From the NCBI GenBank assembly GCA_016215025.1, contig JACRMI010000032.1, positions 1 to 64,000 of the forward strand: a stretch of DNA of 64,000 nucleotides, given 5' to 3'. A program made the translations under genes and the position numbers. The notes below the pieces were generated by a model, which had not been told where the DNA came from, searched no databases, and was given only the letters and a program-made list of their open reading frames with translations. This stretch comes from Chloroflexota bacterium. GTDB taxonomy: Bacteria > Chloroflexota > Anaerolineae > UBA4142. Of this stretch, positions 43,381 to 52,074 are shown one piece after another. Positions within the stretch are counted from its first letter, which is position 1, and the number at the start of each line of letters is the position of its first letter.

Positions 43381-43575
43381 TAATTCGTCAGTGAACCGGT
43401 CAAGCATCGGTTTCGACCAAGCGCGAAATATTGGTCGATTCAGCGCCCTCAATGTTCAATACAGCATGACCAAATTAGCCACCGGCTTGCGTGAAATCAC
43501 GCGGATCACGGTTTTTCACCAGTCACGAAATCCAAGTAAAACCAATCGTTGCGCCTCGTGCGGATGAGCATCGAA
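43381..43575. other. Gap with no supported gene
   Basis: Between the terminator and the SRPBCC gene, one plus frame reads SALNVQYSMTKLATGLR before a stop near 43566. It has no start and no clear relative, so it is at most a degraded fragment. Confidence 0.3.
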
Positions 43576-43995
43576 TTATCGACTTTCGATAATCTGTTTC
43601 AACGCGACGCAGTTTGCCTCCAGCGCACCCTCCATCAACTCCACCGCTTCACTCGTCGGCAGACCGTCAACTTGAAATATCGTCGACCACTCCAATTCAG
43701 TTCTATGCAAACCCAGCTCGCGCAGGACCATCGTCGTCAAACAATTTCGAAAAGGTGTATCGGTCAGCAAAGCGTAAGAGAGTCGATGTTCGTCTTCATT
43801 CCATGATTCCAGACGCTCGACGATCAAACCGCTATCTCGATTGGTCAGTGTACGGCGCGCGCCAACTCCTTCGCCCTCGACATTACATTGGAGGAACCCG
43901 ACGAGGTACGAGCATGCCGCGCCAAAGTCGCCGATCACTAGCCAGATCGCATCCGCGGATTCGTTGATTGTGATCGTGCTGGAAACTTGGGTCAT
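43576..43995 (-). CDS. SRPBCC-family (polyketide cyclase-like) protein
   Basis: 139 residues. The opening VSSTITINESADAIWLVIGDFGAACSYLVGFLQCNVEGEGVGARRTL is typical of START/SRPBCC ligand-binding proteins, followed by the strand pair LSYALLTDTPFRN and a long C-terminal helix (AVELMEGALEANCVALKQIIE). It binds a small hydrophobic ligand in family members. No partner gene indicates which. Monocistronic by position. Confidence 0.85.
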   Translation of the reverse strand: MTQVSSTITINESADAIWLVIGDFGAACSYLVGFLQCNVEGEGVGARRTLTNRDSGLIVERLESWNEDEHRLSYALLTDTPFRNCLTTMVLRELGLHRTELEWSTIFQVDGLPTSEAVELMEGALEANCVALKQIIESR

Positions 43996-44057
43996 GATAC
44001 CGTCTTAGCAGCAAGCAAGTGGTTGCTGACCTGAATTCAAATCGATAGTTGCAAAGG

Positions 44058-44963
44058 TCATGAGCAGGTCTGAAAATTGAATTGGAAAGGTCCGCTTCGG
44101 TCGGTCTTGAGCAGTGAACCGAGACGCTGTTTGTTGCTTGAATCGACCAGAAATACATTCGCCAACAATAGGAGACACTCTTTCGGCGATTGCCAGATTC
44201 CCGATTTGATTTCTTGCGTACCGAGCGGAACATCGTTGTTCATAATCGGCGTGTCGCCTAGTGAATTGGCTGATCCGCCCACTTTGAAAATCGCGATTCT
44301 CCACGTAATGCCTCGATTGCCGTTTGTCGTGTTGAGAAAGGTAACGTTGAAGGCGATCGGTATCCCGGTGGTCGGAACCAATGGATCAGTTCGAATCGCC
44401 GTCACGTAAATATCCGGGGCGCTTGCCGCCGTTGGCGATGATGATGGCGCTAGGGGAAGCGGTGTGATGATCGGCGGGTTGATTGCCTGCGGAGCCAAGG
44501 TTGGCGTAAGTGGGTTCGGAGCGTTCGGCGCGCCAGGCGGCGGTACTACGGGCGGATTAGGCAACTCGACGACGGGCGATACAACGATGGCGATTTCGAC
44601 AAAGTCGCTGGCGACATTATTCGCGTCGTACACACGCACACTGAGCTTGTGCGTGCCTAGCGTTGCCTTCCACGTCTGACTCAAGTTGAACTGACCCACC
44701 GCGACAGGATCGACCCGAACCGTTTTGTTATCCACTTGGAGTTCAATGCGCACAGCTTTTCCATCCGCCGCGACGGATTGAATCACAACGTCTTGACCCT
44801 CTTGGAATTGGCTTCCGTTCTGAGGCGACGAAATAGCGACGGTTGCTCTTTGCGCGGTTGTTTCTACAAGCCCACATCCCGCGACGAGCGCAAAGAGCAG
44901 CGCGAGAGCAGACAGTCTGAGGAACATGAACATCCAGGGTCGGATCAATTTGAGAATTATCAT
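44058..44963 (-). CDS. Lipoprotein with Ig-like domain and conserved surface domain
   Basis: 301 residues from ATG 44963 with AGGG upstream. A lipobox follows the signal (LLFALVAGCG, Cys ~30). Residues ~40-130 are an Ig-like domain (VAISSPQNGSQFQEGQDVVIQSVAADGK...GTHKLSVRVYDANNVASD) nearly identical to a domain in the 45266 protein. A Pro/Ala linker and a C-terminal domain (DIYVTAIRTDPLVPTTGIPIAFNVTFLNTT) also found in the 31402 protein follow. Upstream lies one copy of the 30-bp motif (45079). Likely an outer-face lipid-anchored adhesion or scaffold protein. Confidence 0.75.
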   Translation of the reverse strand: MIILKLIRPWMFMFLRLSALALLFALVAGCGLVETTAQRATVAISSPQNGSQFQEGQDVVIQSVAADGKAVRIELQVDNKTVRVDPVAVGQFNLSQTWKATLGTHKLSVRVYDANNVASDFVEIAIVVSPVVELPNPPVVPPPGAPNAPNPLTPTLAPQAINPPIITPLPLAPSSSPTAASAPDIYVTAIRTDPLVPTTGIPIAFNVTFLNTTNGNRGITWRIAIFKVGGSANSLGDTPIMNNDVPLGTQEIKSGIWQSPKECLLLLANVFLVDSSNKQRLGSLLKTDRSGPFQFNFQTCS

Positions 44964-45078
44964 TTTGTTTCCCTTTCATCAATATTTGTTTTCATGCAAG
45001 ATCGAAAAATTTGGCGTTGCCAGCCCCGACAATGTCTCCCCATTTTTCTTCGACTGCATCGTACACCATCTCCACTGC

Positions 45079-45108
45079 GCGGCGATAGACACAAATTAAT
45101 CCACTTGG
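45079..45108 (-). promoter_or_regulatory. Conserved 30-bp upstream motif, copy 1
   Basis: On the plus strand it contains GGCGATAGACACAAATTAAT followed by CCACTTGG. On the minus strand a -10-like TACGAT (45063-45058) follows 15-16 bp after its end. It lies 115 bp upstream of the lipoprotein start. Two close copies lie at 47515 and 49863. Confidence 0.7.
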
Positions 45109-45140
45109 CAGTTGAGTTTAAAGAAAATCATCGAAGGAAA

Positions 45141-45178
45141 AATCAAGGGCAAACGTTGTAATGCGTTTGCCCTTGATT
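45141..45178 (-). terminator. Intrinsic terminator of the beta-gamma-crystallin gene
   Basis: A perfect 15-bp stem (45141-45155 with 45164-45178), 8-nt loop, followed on the minus strand by TTTTTCC. The ~300-bp gap between the two surface-protein genes holds this terminator, the 30-bp motif and the lipoprotein leader only. Confidence 0.88.
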
Positions 45179-45265
45179 CGTTCAGTCACCTTATGGCAGA
45201 AAAACTTTCCTTGGATCTCGGTGCGTTCTCCCGAAGAGGTTGACCATGGCTCTAACGTTGTGAAA

Positions 45266-47416
45266 TTACTTTAATTGCACAATGGCGGAAGAGACGGTGT
45301 CATTGCCAACTGTGCTGCCATTCCGCAGATCAGTACTACCTGAGTTGGAAAAGGTTTGGCAGCTTCCGCCAAAGTTGAAAGCTGAACACAGATTAACTTT
45401 GACTTTGCTACCCACCTGGACTGAAGAAACCGTATCATTGGGTATGCCCAGTTGAGTATCGGTGGGGTAATTGCCGATACCCAAGGTAACACACTGCCCA
45501 CCGTTGTTTATCTCCGTGTGTAGGGTGATTTGATTGGCGGTCGGAGCGCAGACATTCTTTCCAAGAATCAAAGCGGAAGAGATCGTATCGTTGCCGACAC
45601 TGTGGTTAAACCGTAGATCAGCCACATCGGAGGTGAAGGTTTCGCACACCGCATCCCAGTCATAGGCTTGACACAAGACACCCTTGACGTTGCCGCCAAC
45701 TTTGACGGAAGAAACTGTATCGTTGGGTATGCCCAAATCACTGTCATTTCTGTAAGGACCGCGACCTAAGGTAACACACTGCCCGCCAAAATTTACTTCG
45801 GTGAAGAGCGCAACTTGGTCGGCGTTGGGCGCACAAGTTTTGCTACTCGACGAACTACTGCTGCTCGACGAACTCACAGCAACTGACGGATTCACGGTGA
45901 CGGTCACTTGGCTAATCGCCGTCCCTCCGCAACCCGTCGCGGTCAGGATATAGGTTGTGGTGCTGGCTGGGCTGACGGAACGATTTCCCGGAGTGGGGAC
46001 TCCACCAATTCCATGGTCAATGGTGGCAGCGGTTGCATTGGACACAGCGCCCCAATTCAGCGTCGTCGCACTCCCCGCAGTGATCGTAGTTGGAGAGGCA
46101 GTGAAGGATGCAATCACTGGCGGTCCTGGGCAAGCGGCGGGTGCTGGCGGCGGCGCGGCGGGCTGTGGCTGTACGGAACTAGATGAAACTGCGGTAGTGG
46201 CTACGTTAATCGATACGCTAAATGCCCCGCCGAAGGGTACGGCATTGGCGCGCAACTGCCACTGACCCGAATGCGCGCCGGTTCCGCTTGGGGCAATCAT
46301 CGCCACCGAAATATCCGCAGTGCCGCCTGGGGCGGTGCTAGGAACGGCAATCACCGTGGTCGAACCCATAGCTTCGCCGCTTACGAGTGTGAAATCGTAC
46401 CCCACGCCCCAGGTACAGGTTCCATTATTCTGCACGCGCCAGGTTTTATTGAATGCTCCGCCACTCGCGATGGTTGTTCCAGCCGGAGTGGTTATATCGG
46501 CGACAAACGCCGCGTTGTTGGTACACGCTTGGACTGCCGATGGCGTGATGCCTGCGCCGGACGGGGGAATCGGTGCAATGGCTATTACCGTCGGCGTGAT
46601 AGGAGAGCTTGCCTGCGAGACCGCAGGCGATACCGTGACCGCGATGGATGCCGGGTCGCTGGCTACATTATTCGCATTGAATACGCGCACACTAACGGTA
46701 TGCGTGCCTGGCGTTGCTTTCCAGGTCTGACTCAAATTGAATTGACCCGGTGCGACCGGATCTGCGCGAATGATATTACCATCCACCTGTAACTCGATGC
46801 GGGTGATATTTGAATTGGTCGACAGGGATTGGATTACAACGTCCTGACCTGCTTGTAACTGACCGCCGGTCTGAGGCGATGTAATAGCAACAGTCGGTTT
46901 TTCGGATGATTTTCCCAAGGGATTGAATAACACAAAAAACGCAATGACCGCCGCGACTAGTACGAATGTGCCCAATCCGAGGAATGAGAGCATTGGACCG
47001 AGCGACCTGGATCCAACTGCGGGTGCAATTGGCGCAGGAGGCGGCATCATTACCGGAGCATAGTTCGGTACAGCGGGCGGTGGGGACGTAACCCTTTGCG
47101 CGAAAGCAGGCGTCCCAGTGATTTCCAAGATCGCGGGATCACTCGAAATATTCGCCGCATTATATGCACGCACGCTCAGAGTATGCTGACCCGGAATGGC
47201 TTTCCACACCTGAATGAGGTTGTATTGAGCTTGCGGACTGACGACCGTATCTTCGCGAATCGGTATCCCATCCAGTAACAGCTCGACGCGCGTAATACCT
47301 CGCGCATCGGCGGAGATGGATTGAATGTGAACATCCTGTCCTTCTTGAAACTGACTTCCACTGGCAGGCGAAGTAATCAGGACGGTTGGTTTATCTGAAA
47401 AATTCTGATTGATCAT
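45266..47416 (-). CDS. Surface protein: Ig-like, NBR1-like and beta-gamma-crystallin domains
   Basis: 716 residues. A first Ig-like domain (about 10-100, PTVLITSPASGSQFQEGQD) precedes a membrane helix (about 145-170, FLGLGTFVLVAAVIAFFVLF), then a second Ig-like domain (PTVAITSPQTGGQLQAGQD) and an NBR1-type 'FW' domain (IASGGAFNKTWRVQNNGTCTWG...GTGAHSGQWQLRA). A further Ig-like unit and a poly-Ser linker lead to two beta-gamma-crystallin domains (VALFTEVNFGGQCVTLG...GIPNDTVSSVKV, repeated). Crystallin folds bind Ca2+ in microbes. The N-terminal Ig may be cytoplasmic because no signal precedes it. Copy 2 of the 30-bp motif lies 98 bp upstream. Confidence 0.8.
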   Translation of the reverse strand: MINQNFSDKPTVLITSPASGSQFQEGQDVHIQSISADARGITRVELLLDGIPIREDTVVSPQAQYNLIQVWKAIPGQHTLSVRAYNAANISSDPAILEITGTPAFAQRVTSPPPAVPNYAPVMMPPPAPIAPAVGSRSLGPMLSFLGLGTFVLVAAVIAFFVLFNPLGKSSEKPTVAITSPQTGGQLQAGQDVVIQSLSTNSNITRIELQVDGNIIRADPVAPGQFNLSQTWKATPGTHTVSVRVFNANNVASDPASIAVTVSPAVSQASSPITPTVIAIAPIPPSGAGITPSAVQACTNNAAFVADITTPAGTTIASGGAFNKTWRVQNNGTCTWGVGYDFTLVSGEAMGSTTVIAVPSTAPGGTADISVAMIAPSGTGAHSGQWQLRANAVPFGGAFSVSINVATTAVSSSSVQPQPAAPPPAPAACPGPPVIASFTASPTTITAGSATTLNWGAVSNATAATIDHGIGGVPTPGNRSVSPASTTTYILTATGCGGTAISQVTVTVNPSVAVSSSSSSSSSSSKTCAPNADQVALFTEVNFGGQCVTLGRGPYRNDSDLGIPNDTVSSVKVGGNVKGVLCQAYDWDAVCETFTSDVADLRFNHSVGNDTISSALILGKNVCAPTANQITLHTEINNGGQCVTLGIGNYPTDTQLGIPNDTVSSVQVGSKVKVNLCSAFNFGGSCQTFSNSGSTDLRNGSTVGNDTVSSAIVQLK

Positions 47417-47514
47417 TTTCTCTCCTCCATTGACACATACTTTTGCGGCATCATCGAATCACCCGAAACGGCGACAATGTCCTCAAGTCAAACGATTCTA
47501 CATCGATGGAAGGC

Positions 47515-47544
47515 ACGGCGATAGACACAAATCAATCTACTTTG
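47515..47544 (-). promoter_or_regulatory. Conserved 30-bp upstream motif, copy 2
   Basis: The core AGACACAAATCAATC is followed by TACTTTG on the plus strand. On the minus strand the sequence TAGAAT follows at -10 distance. It sits 98 bp upstream of the 47416 start and overlaps nothing coding. Confidence 0.7.
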
Positions 47545-47553
47545 CGATCGGCA

Positions 47554-47850
47554 TCATTTGAGAATCAATGGAAGATACAGTTTGAGGAGCGCATTCACGC
47601 TATGCCAGAATCCGCCATGGAGCGCGTACGTTCCACCGCTCTGCGCGCCCGCATCGGATTGACCGATAGTTCCGCCCATTTCATATCCGCCACCGGTGCT
47701 AACGGTCGCGCCGCCACCGGCGATGGTATTCCAGGTCAGATCATAACCACCACCACTTTGCGCTAGAACCGGACGCACAAACACAACAGATGCGATAAAC
47801 AAAAACACAATTATCGCAAACACAAACTTGAAATGCCCATTCCGTTTCAT
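47554..47850 (-). CDS. Small secreted Gly-rich protein
   Basis: 98 residues. A signal peptide (about 1-31, ending PVLA-Q) is followed by a Gly-rich segment (SGGGYDLTWNTIAGGGATVSTGGGYEMGGTIGQSDAGAQSGG) and a hydrophobic C-terminal ALLKLYLPLILK. The YDLTWNTIAGGG...GGYEMGGTIGQ...YALHGGFW pattern recurs in exported proteins of related genomes in my recollection. It lies three bases downstream of the S74-type protein gene, so it is probably co-expressed and may be assembled with it. Confidence 0.65.
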   Translation of the reverse strand: MKRNGHFKFVFAIIVFLFIASVVFVRPVLAQSGGGYDLTWNTIAGGGATVSTGGGYEMGGTIGQSDAGAQSGGTYALHGGFWHSVNALLKLYLPLILK

Positions 47851-47852
47851 CG

Positions 47853-49715
47853 TTATCCTTCGCGCCGTTTTTGCACGACGATCATACCCAGAACGATCAA
47901 GCCGCCGAACAAAAACCAGGAGATCGATGGGGAGTTGGAATCTGTGCGGGTTGTCGCATCGACTGAATTCATCCTCTGTTCGAGCGCGGTCAGGCGCGCG
48001 TTGAGCGATTCGTTATCGATTTGTAGCGACTTGATCTTGGCATCGTTGTAGGCGAGCGTGGTCTGTTGCTCTTGCACCGCTTTGATTAGGACAGGCACGA
48101 GACCGGCATAGTTCATGCCAAGCAATGCGGCAGGATCGTCACTGCGTTCGATCACTTCAGGAATAATCTTTTCAACTTCCTGCGCGATCAAGCCCAGGTG
48201 TGTCCGCGCATCACTGCTATCTTTCCACTGGAAGGTCACGGGGCGCAATTGCATAACTTGGTTCAAGCCATAGTTGAGGTTGACGACTGATTTTTTCAAG
48301 CGCGCGTCCGAAGTTTGGATTGTGCCGTTTTGGGCAAAGACCGCCGTCCAACGATTGGTGGACTTGCCAAGACTGGAAATGCCGTCGCCGGTTGGGAACA
48401 TATTCCCCGCCGCTGCATCAATTTGCATGGACGTAAACCCACCCGTGGTAAATATGAGGTCATGATTTGTCAATGTGCCGAATTCAGCATTGCTTGCGTT
48501 TAATCTGGAAAACAATTTGAGGTTGCCATCAGTAATGCTAAAGGCGTTGGTCCCGGTCGGCGTTTGTATGACCAATCTGGCATCGACTGGATTGGTGATC
48601 CCGATACCGACGTTGCCGATACTCGGTTGCAACAGAATGTTTCCGCCATCATTAAGATTGAAATCGGTTGTCTGGATATAGGCACTTCGATTCGCGAGCG
48701 TAGCGGCACCGTTCAGCCGAATGTCCAATGCGAATGGGTTGGTTGTGTCGTTGGTTGTGATAGCGAGCGCGCGTTTGGTCGCTACCGTTGCCTTCGGCGA
48801 GTTTGCCACAACCTGCAATGGTGATGGATCGAAGACACTTGCGGTAAACGGAGTCGTCGTTCCAATGCCGACAGTGCCGTTGCTAAAATCAGCTCCTCCG
48901 TTTACAGAGAGTTTGTTAGCCGGATTCGTCGTCCCGATACCGACGTTGCCGCCTTCGTGCTGCAGAAGGAGATTTCGATTGACCCAACCGCCGCCAAAAT
49001 CCTGACTCCCTGCCTCGACAAAGCCCCCATTGGCAGTATCTCCTACAAGTACGCCCCTCCAGAAACTGGAATTATCCGTATTGTAAAAGAACGCTGAATT
49101 GCCATCTGCACCGCGACCGCCGCTTTGTCCGACCATGGCTGAGAGTTTCCATAAAGCCCTGGTATTATCATTCAGGGAAATCCCGCCCACGACAGAGAGC
49201 GCCTTCGCCGGACTCGTCGTTCCGATGCCGACATTGCCCGTGCTGTATGAAAGACTGCCAGCACTCGTCACCCAGGGCGCGGCGGAAAAGCGCGCGTAGG
49301 GCGTCGCGGTTAGTTGCTGGCGCGGGGTCAACGCAACAGCGGATGCGCCACAGTTCGCTTGAGGTGTAATTTCCAACCAACGCTCATCGCCTTGAAACAC
49401 TGCTCCGAAATCGAGTTGCGTTGTGAACAACCCGTTGGCAATGTTGACCGTTGGGTTGAGCGTACTCCCCACTTGCGTTCCGACGGTTGCCGCGTCGAAA
49501 AGTTTGAATGCGATGTTACACGTCGCAGTGACGGGACTGCCATTCAACTTAAGTTGACCTTGGTACGTAAACGCCGTACCCAATGCAGTCTTGGGCGCAT
49601 TGACACTTGCCATGGCTGGCAAGCTGGGCGGCATTCCAATTGCGCTCGCACTCAGCGGAATGAGCGTGAATAGTAACACGACAAAGAACACGAGCCAAAA
49701 TATTTTGCGAGACAT
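47853..49715 (-). CDS. Exported fibre-like protein with S74 intramolecular chaperone domain
   Basis: 620 residues from ATG 49715 with GGAGGAATTCC upstream; the longer frame covers the promoter region. Signal peptide (about 1-26). The middle is built of repeated VGIGTTSPAKALSV-type units (GNVGIGTTNPANKLSV, VGIGITNPVDARL), as in phage-tail and bacterial fibre proteins. The C-terminal S74 domain (TSDARLKKSVVNLNYGLNQVMQLRPVTFQWK...HLGLIAQEVEKIIPEVI) self-cleaves or trimerises fibres in relatives. A terminal coiled coil (TALEQRMNS) and a membrane helix (WFLFGGLIVLGMIVV) anchor it. Copy 3 of the 30-bp motif lies upstream. Confidence 0.85.
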   Translation of the reverse strand: MSRKIFWLVFFVVLLFTLIPLSASAIGMPPSLPAMASVNAPKTALGTAFTYQGQLKLNGSPVTATCNIAFKLFDAATVGTQVGSTLNPTVNIANGLFTTQLDFGAVFQGDERWLEITPQANCGASAVALTPRQQLTATPYARFSAAPWVTSAGSLSYSTGNVGIGTTSPAKALSVVGGISLNDNTRALWKLSAMVGQSGGRGADGNSAFFYNTDNSSFWRGVLVGDTANGGFVEAGSQDFGGGWVNRNLLLQHEGGNVGIGTTNPANKLSVNGGADFSNGTVGIGTTTPFTASVFDPSPLQVVANSPKATVATKRALAITTNDTTNPFALDIRLNGAATLANRSAYIQTTDFNLNDGGNILLQPSIGNVGIGITNPVDARLVIQTPTGTNAFSITDGNLKLFSRLNASNAEFGTLTNHDLIFTTGGFTSMQIDAAAGNMFPTGDGISSLGKSTNRWTAVFAQNGTIQTSDARLKKSVVNLNYGLNQVMQLRPVTFQWKDSSDARTHLGLIAQEVEKIIPEVIERSDDPAALLGMNYAGLVPVLIKAVQEQQTTLAYNDAKIKSLQIDNESLNARLTALEQRMNSVDATTRTDSNSPSISWFLFGGLIVLGMIVVQKRREG

Positions 49716-49862
49716 GGAATTCCTCCGCGGAGAGATGATCTGCATTAAACATATCAAACTCCCTAGAAGGATTGCAGTGGCTACTGGTCCCCTCAAAACT
49801 TTATTCTGCGCTTCATATCGAAGCGCACTTTGATCCAACAGTAGTATCACACGCAATAGCAT

Positions 49863-49892
49863 GCGGCGACAGACACAAATCAATCTACTTTG
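49863..49892 (-). promoter_or_regulatory. Conserved 30-bp upstream motif, copy 3
   Basis: GCGGCGACAGACACAAAT followed by CAATCTACTTTG on the plus strand, 27-28 of 30 positions shared with copy 2. A -10-like GATACT follows ~15 bp downstream on the minus strand. It lies 147 bp upstream of ATG 49715. Confidence 0.7.
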
Positions 49893-49976
49893 GGTGCGGG
49901 TTCACTACAATAATTTGTAATTGGAGTGGAGAACTGTCCGAGAGAGGGAGAACGAGGAGAATAGCGAGTGTAGTGC

Positions 49977-50636
49977 CTAGATTGAAGGATCGTCCAGCAC
50001 CGCCCAGCCCTGGCGCAAGGCATAAAGCGCGGCTTGGGTGCGATTGGTCACGTGCAACTTTTCGTAGATGATGCGTAAGCGATTGGAGATCGTGTAAACC
50101 GAATAGTTCATTGTCTTTGCAATGTCATGATTTTCAACACCCTGGGCAACCAGGCGCAAAATGGCAATGTCGATCTCGGACAGCGGCTCAATCTGCGCCG
50201 ATTCTAGCATGTCCATCTGCAACTCGTTCATCACGCGCGCGGCGATGATCGGATCGATAAGATAGTCGCCGCGATAGACGGCTTCGATGGCGGCAATCAA
50301 TTCCTTTGCATCGACAGTTTTTAGCATATAACCGCGCGCGCCCGCTCGGATTGCGTCGAGCATGTATTGCTCCTGGCGGTACATGGTCAGGGCTATGATG
50401 CGAGCCGCAGGAGTCTCACGCAGAATGTGGCGAATCGCCTCTACGCCATCCATATCGGGCATGATGATATCCATTAGAATCACATCGGGTTGCAACATGC
50501 ATGACAGCGTCACTGCCTCGGAACCATTCTTGGCTTCGGCAATGACCGCAAAGCCACCCATCCCCTCGCAGATTTGGCACAAGCCCTGCCGCATCAAGGT
50601 ATGATCGTCGGCGATCAAAATCTTAATCGGCGGCAT
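49977..50636 (-). CDS. NarL/LuxR-family response regulator
   Basis: 219 residues. Receiver with IADDHTLMRQGL, phospho-Asp in VILMDIIMPDMDG, Thr in IALTMY and Lys in GYMLKTVDAKE. C-terminal LuxR HTH (LSEIDIAILRLVAQGVENHDIAKTMNYSVYTISNRLRIIYEKLHVTNRTQAALYAL). It starts inside the end of the kinase gene (14-bp overlap). Because it sits 260 bp from the surface-protein genes that share the 30-bp motif, it is a candidate regulator of them. Confidence 0.94.
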   Translation of the reverse strand: MPPIKILIADDHTLMRQGLCQICEGMGGFAVIAEAKNGSEAVTLSCMLQPDVILMDIIMPDMDGVEAIRHILRETPAARIIALTMYRQEQYMLDAIRAGARGYMLKTVDAKELIAAIEAVYRGDYLIDPIIAARVMNELQMDMLESAQIEPLSEIDIAILRLVAQGVENHDIAKTMNYSVYTISNRLRIIYEKLHVTNRTQAALYALRQGWAVLDDPSI

Positions 50637-51696
50637 GGCTGCTCACTTGGGCGAGCGGCGGCAAGGTAATGACTAACTCCGCGCCGTGATTGATCACACT
50701 GTGAATGTCGAGTGTGCCGTTCAACTCGATGATTCGTTCGCGCATTTGGCGCAGACCAAAATGACTGGCATGATCGTCGGCTCCAATTTGACTGGGATCG
50801 AAACCACAACCATTGTCGCGCATGGAGACCGCCACGCCTTGCGCCGAATTTATTTCGACGCTCACCCGCACCGAACTCGCGCGCGCATGGCGACCGATGT
50901 TGGTCAGTCCTTCTTGGATAATTCGGAAGAGGGGCAATTCGTAGAGGAGAGGGAGTTTATCTCGCGACTCGGAATAATCGAGTTGAGCGACCAATTGGTT
51001 TTGGTCGCCAAAATCGGCGACGAGTTGTTTCAGCGCACCCAGAAATCCTAACGCTTCTAAATCGACGGGGCGCAACGCGAAAATGGCGCGGCGAATATCG
51101 GCAATCGCAGCGATCAGCACACCTTGCACTTCGACCAGCGCGGCGCGCATCTCCGGCGGAGCCGTATCCGCGATGTGCGACCACAATTCCGATTTGAATC
51201 GCAGTCCTGCCAAATTTTGCGCCACGCCGTCGTGAATCTCGTGCGCGATGCGCAGCCGTTCCGCATCGATGGCTTCCGCTTCATTGCGATATTGTCTTTC
51301 CCTAGTAATGTCTTCGACCACCGCAATCATGCGACCGGTATCGGTTGCATCGAGCGCGGCAATGAGACGCACAGGAAAAGTCGTACCGTCCCGCCGTCGG
51401 TTTGTGACTTCGCTCGTCACCGTTTCGCCCTGCCGCACTCGCTCCAAGATCGATTGGATGTTTTGCCTGGATTCTTCAGCTACCAGGTGAGCCGCTGGCC
51501 CTCCAATCAGCTCGGCAGCTGTATAGCCAAAGACTAGCTCTGTGCGCCGGTTGACTTCAACAATGATGACCGGAGTCACCGTGAGATCGACAACAAAGAT
51601 ACAGATGGGCAAATTCTCGAACAAGTGGCGGTAGCGGCGTTCGCTGGTCGTGCTCTCCGATGGATTCGGTGCCATAAGCTCACTCTTTCCCCTCAT
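50623..51696 (-). CDS. PAS-domain sensor histidine kinase (NarX/DesK type)
   Basis: 357 residues from 51696, or 350 from ATG 51675; neither has a strong ribosome site. No membrane helix, so a cytoplasmic sensor. PAS domain (YRHLFENLPICIFVVDLT...VEVNRRTELVFGYTAAELIG). HisKA_3 with phospho-His in RIAHEIHDGVAQNLAGL. HATPase: LTNIGRHARASSVRV, MRDNGCGFD, HFGLRQMRERI. Partner of the LuxR regulator downstream. The ligand of the PAS domain is not evident. Confidence 0.92.
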   Translation of the reverse strand: MRGKSELMAPNPSESTTSERRYRHLFENLPICIFVVDLTVTPVIIVEVNRRTELVFGYTAAELIGGPAAHLVAEESRQNIQSILERVRQGETVTSEVTNRRRDGTTFPVRLIAALDATDTGRMIAVVEDITRERQYRNEAEAIDAERLRIAHEIHDGVAQNLAGLRFKSELWSHIADTAPPEMRAALVEVQGVLIAAIADIRRAIFALRPVDLEALGFLGALKQLVADFGDQNQLVAQLDYSESRDKLPLLYELPLFRIIQEGLTNIGRHARASSVRVSVEINSAQGVAVSMRDNGCGFDPSQIGADDHASHFGLRQMRERIIELNGTLDIHSVINHGAELVITLPPLAQVSSHAAD

Positions 51697-51829
51697 GCCA
51701 TCTGCATCGGACGGTAGAAATTTGTCGAATTATAGCAAACAAATCGAGTTACGCCAATGCCCCCTGTAGAACAGTCGTCTTGTGCAACCTATACAAACGC
51801 ACTCCAACACTTTTTCAACACTTTGAACG

Positions 51830-51858
51830 TAGACGAAAACGCTCTCAAAGCGTAGAAT
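51830..51858 (+). promoter_or_regulatory. Candidate promoter of the ilv leader
   Basis: TAGACG (51830-51835), 17-bp spacer, TAGAAT (51853-51858). It is moderate by consensus but correctly spaced, and it lies upstream of both leader hairpins. Confidence 0.45.
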
Positions 51859-51886
51859 AGCCACAGATTTAGGAATCGCAACGTCG

Positions 51887-51911
51887 CGCCCTGCCTTTCG
51901 CGGGGCGTTTT
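51887..51911 (+). terminator. Hairpin with T run at the start of the ilv leader
   Basis: Eight-bp GC-rich stem CGCCCTGC / GCGGGGCG with loop CTTTC, followed by TTTTCG. No plus-strand gene precedes it, so it either ends a very short transcript or belongs to an attenuation switch. Confidence 0.6.
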
Positions 51912-51940
51912 CGTGAGCGAAGCTAGAAAGATCAGTAACA

Positions 51941-52054
51941 ATGTCATTAATTAGCCTCTCGATTCTTGTCAGCCTTATTTCGCTTGTTGGCCTTATTATT
52001 GGCAACACGCGTGATTGGGTTTGGGCAAAAGTCGAGATACGCACTCGACGCTAG
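51941..52054 (+). CDS. Leu/Ile/Val-rich 37-aa ORF, candidate leader peptide
   Basis: 37 codons from ATG 51941 to TAG 52052-52054. Six Leu, six Ile and four Val in 37, with 13 of the first 20 residues branched-chain (MSLISLSILVSLISLVGLII). It lies just before an intrinsic terminator and the ilvD-ilvB-ilvN-ilvC-leuA-leuC-leuD genes. This is the layout of ilv/leu attenuator leader peptides in other phyla. The alternative is a small membrane peptide, since the same composition makes a transmembrane helix. Only a weak AGAAAG precedes it. Confidence 0.55.
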   Translation: MSLISLSILVSLISLVGLIIGNTRDWVWAKVEIRTRR

Positions 52055-52074
52055 TCAAGAGAGACTGACCAGCA

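Noticed and set aside
43381..43575. Possible flagellin-like fragment (VQYSMTKLATGLR)
   Set aside because: The similarity is a few residues only, without a start or neighbouring flagellar genes.
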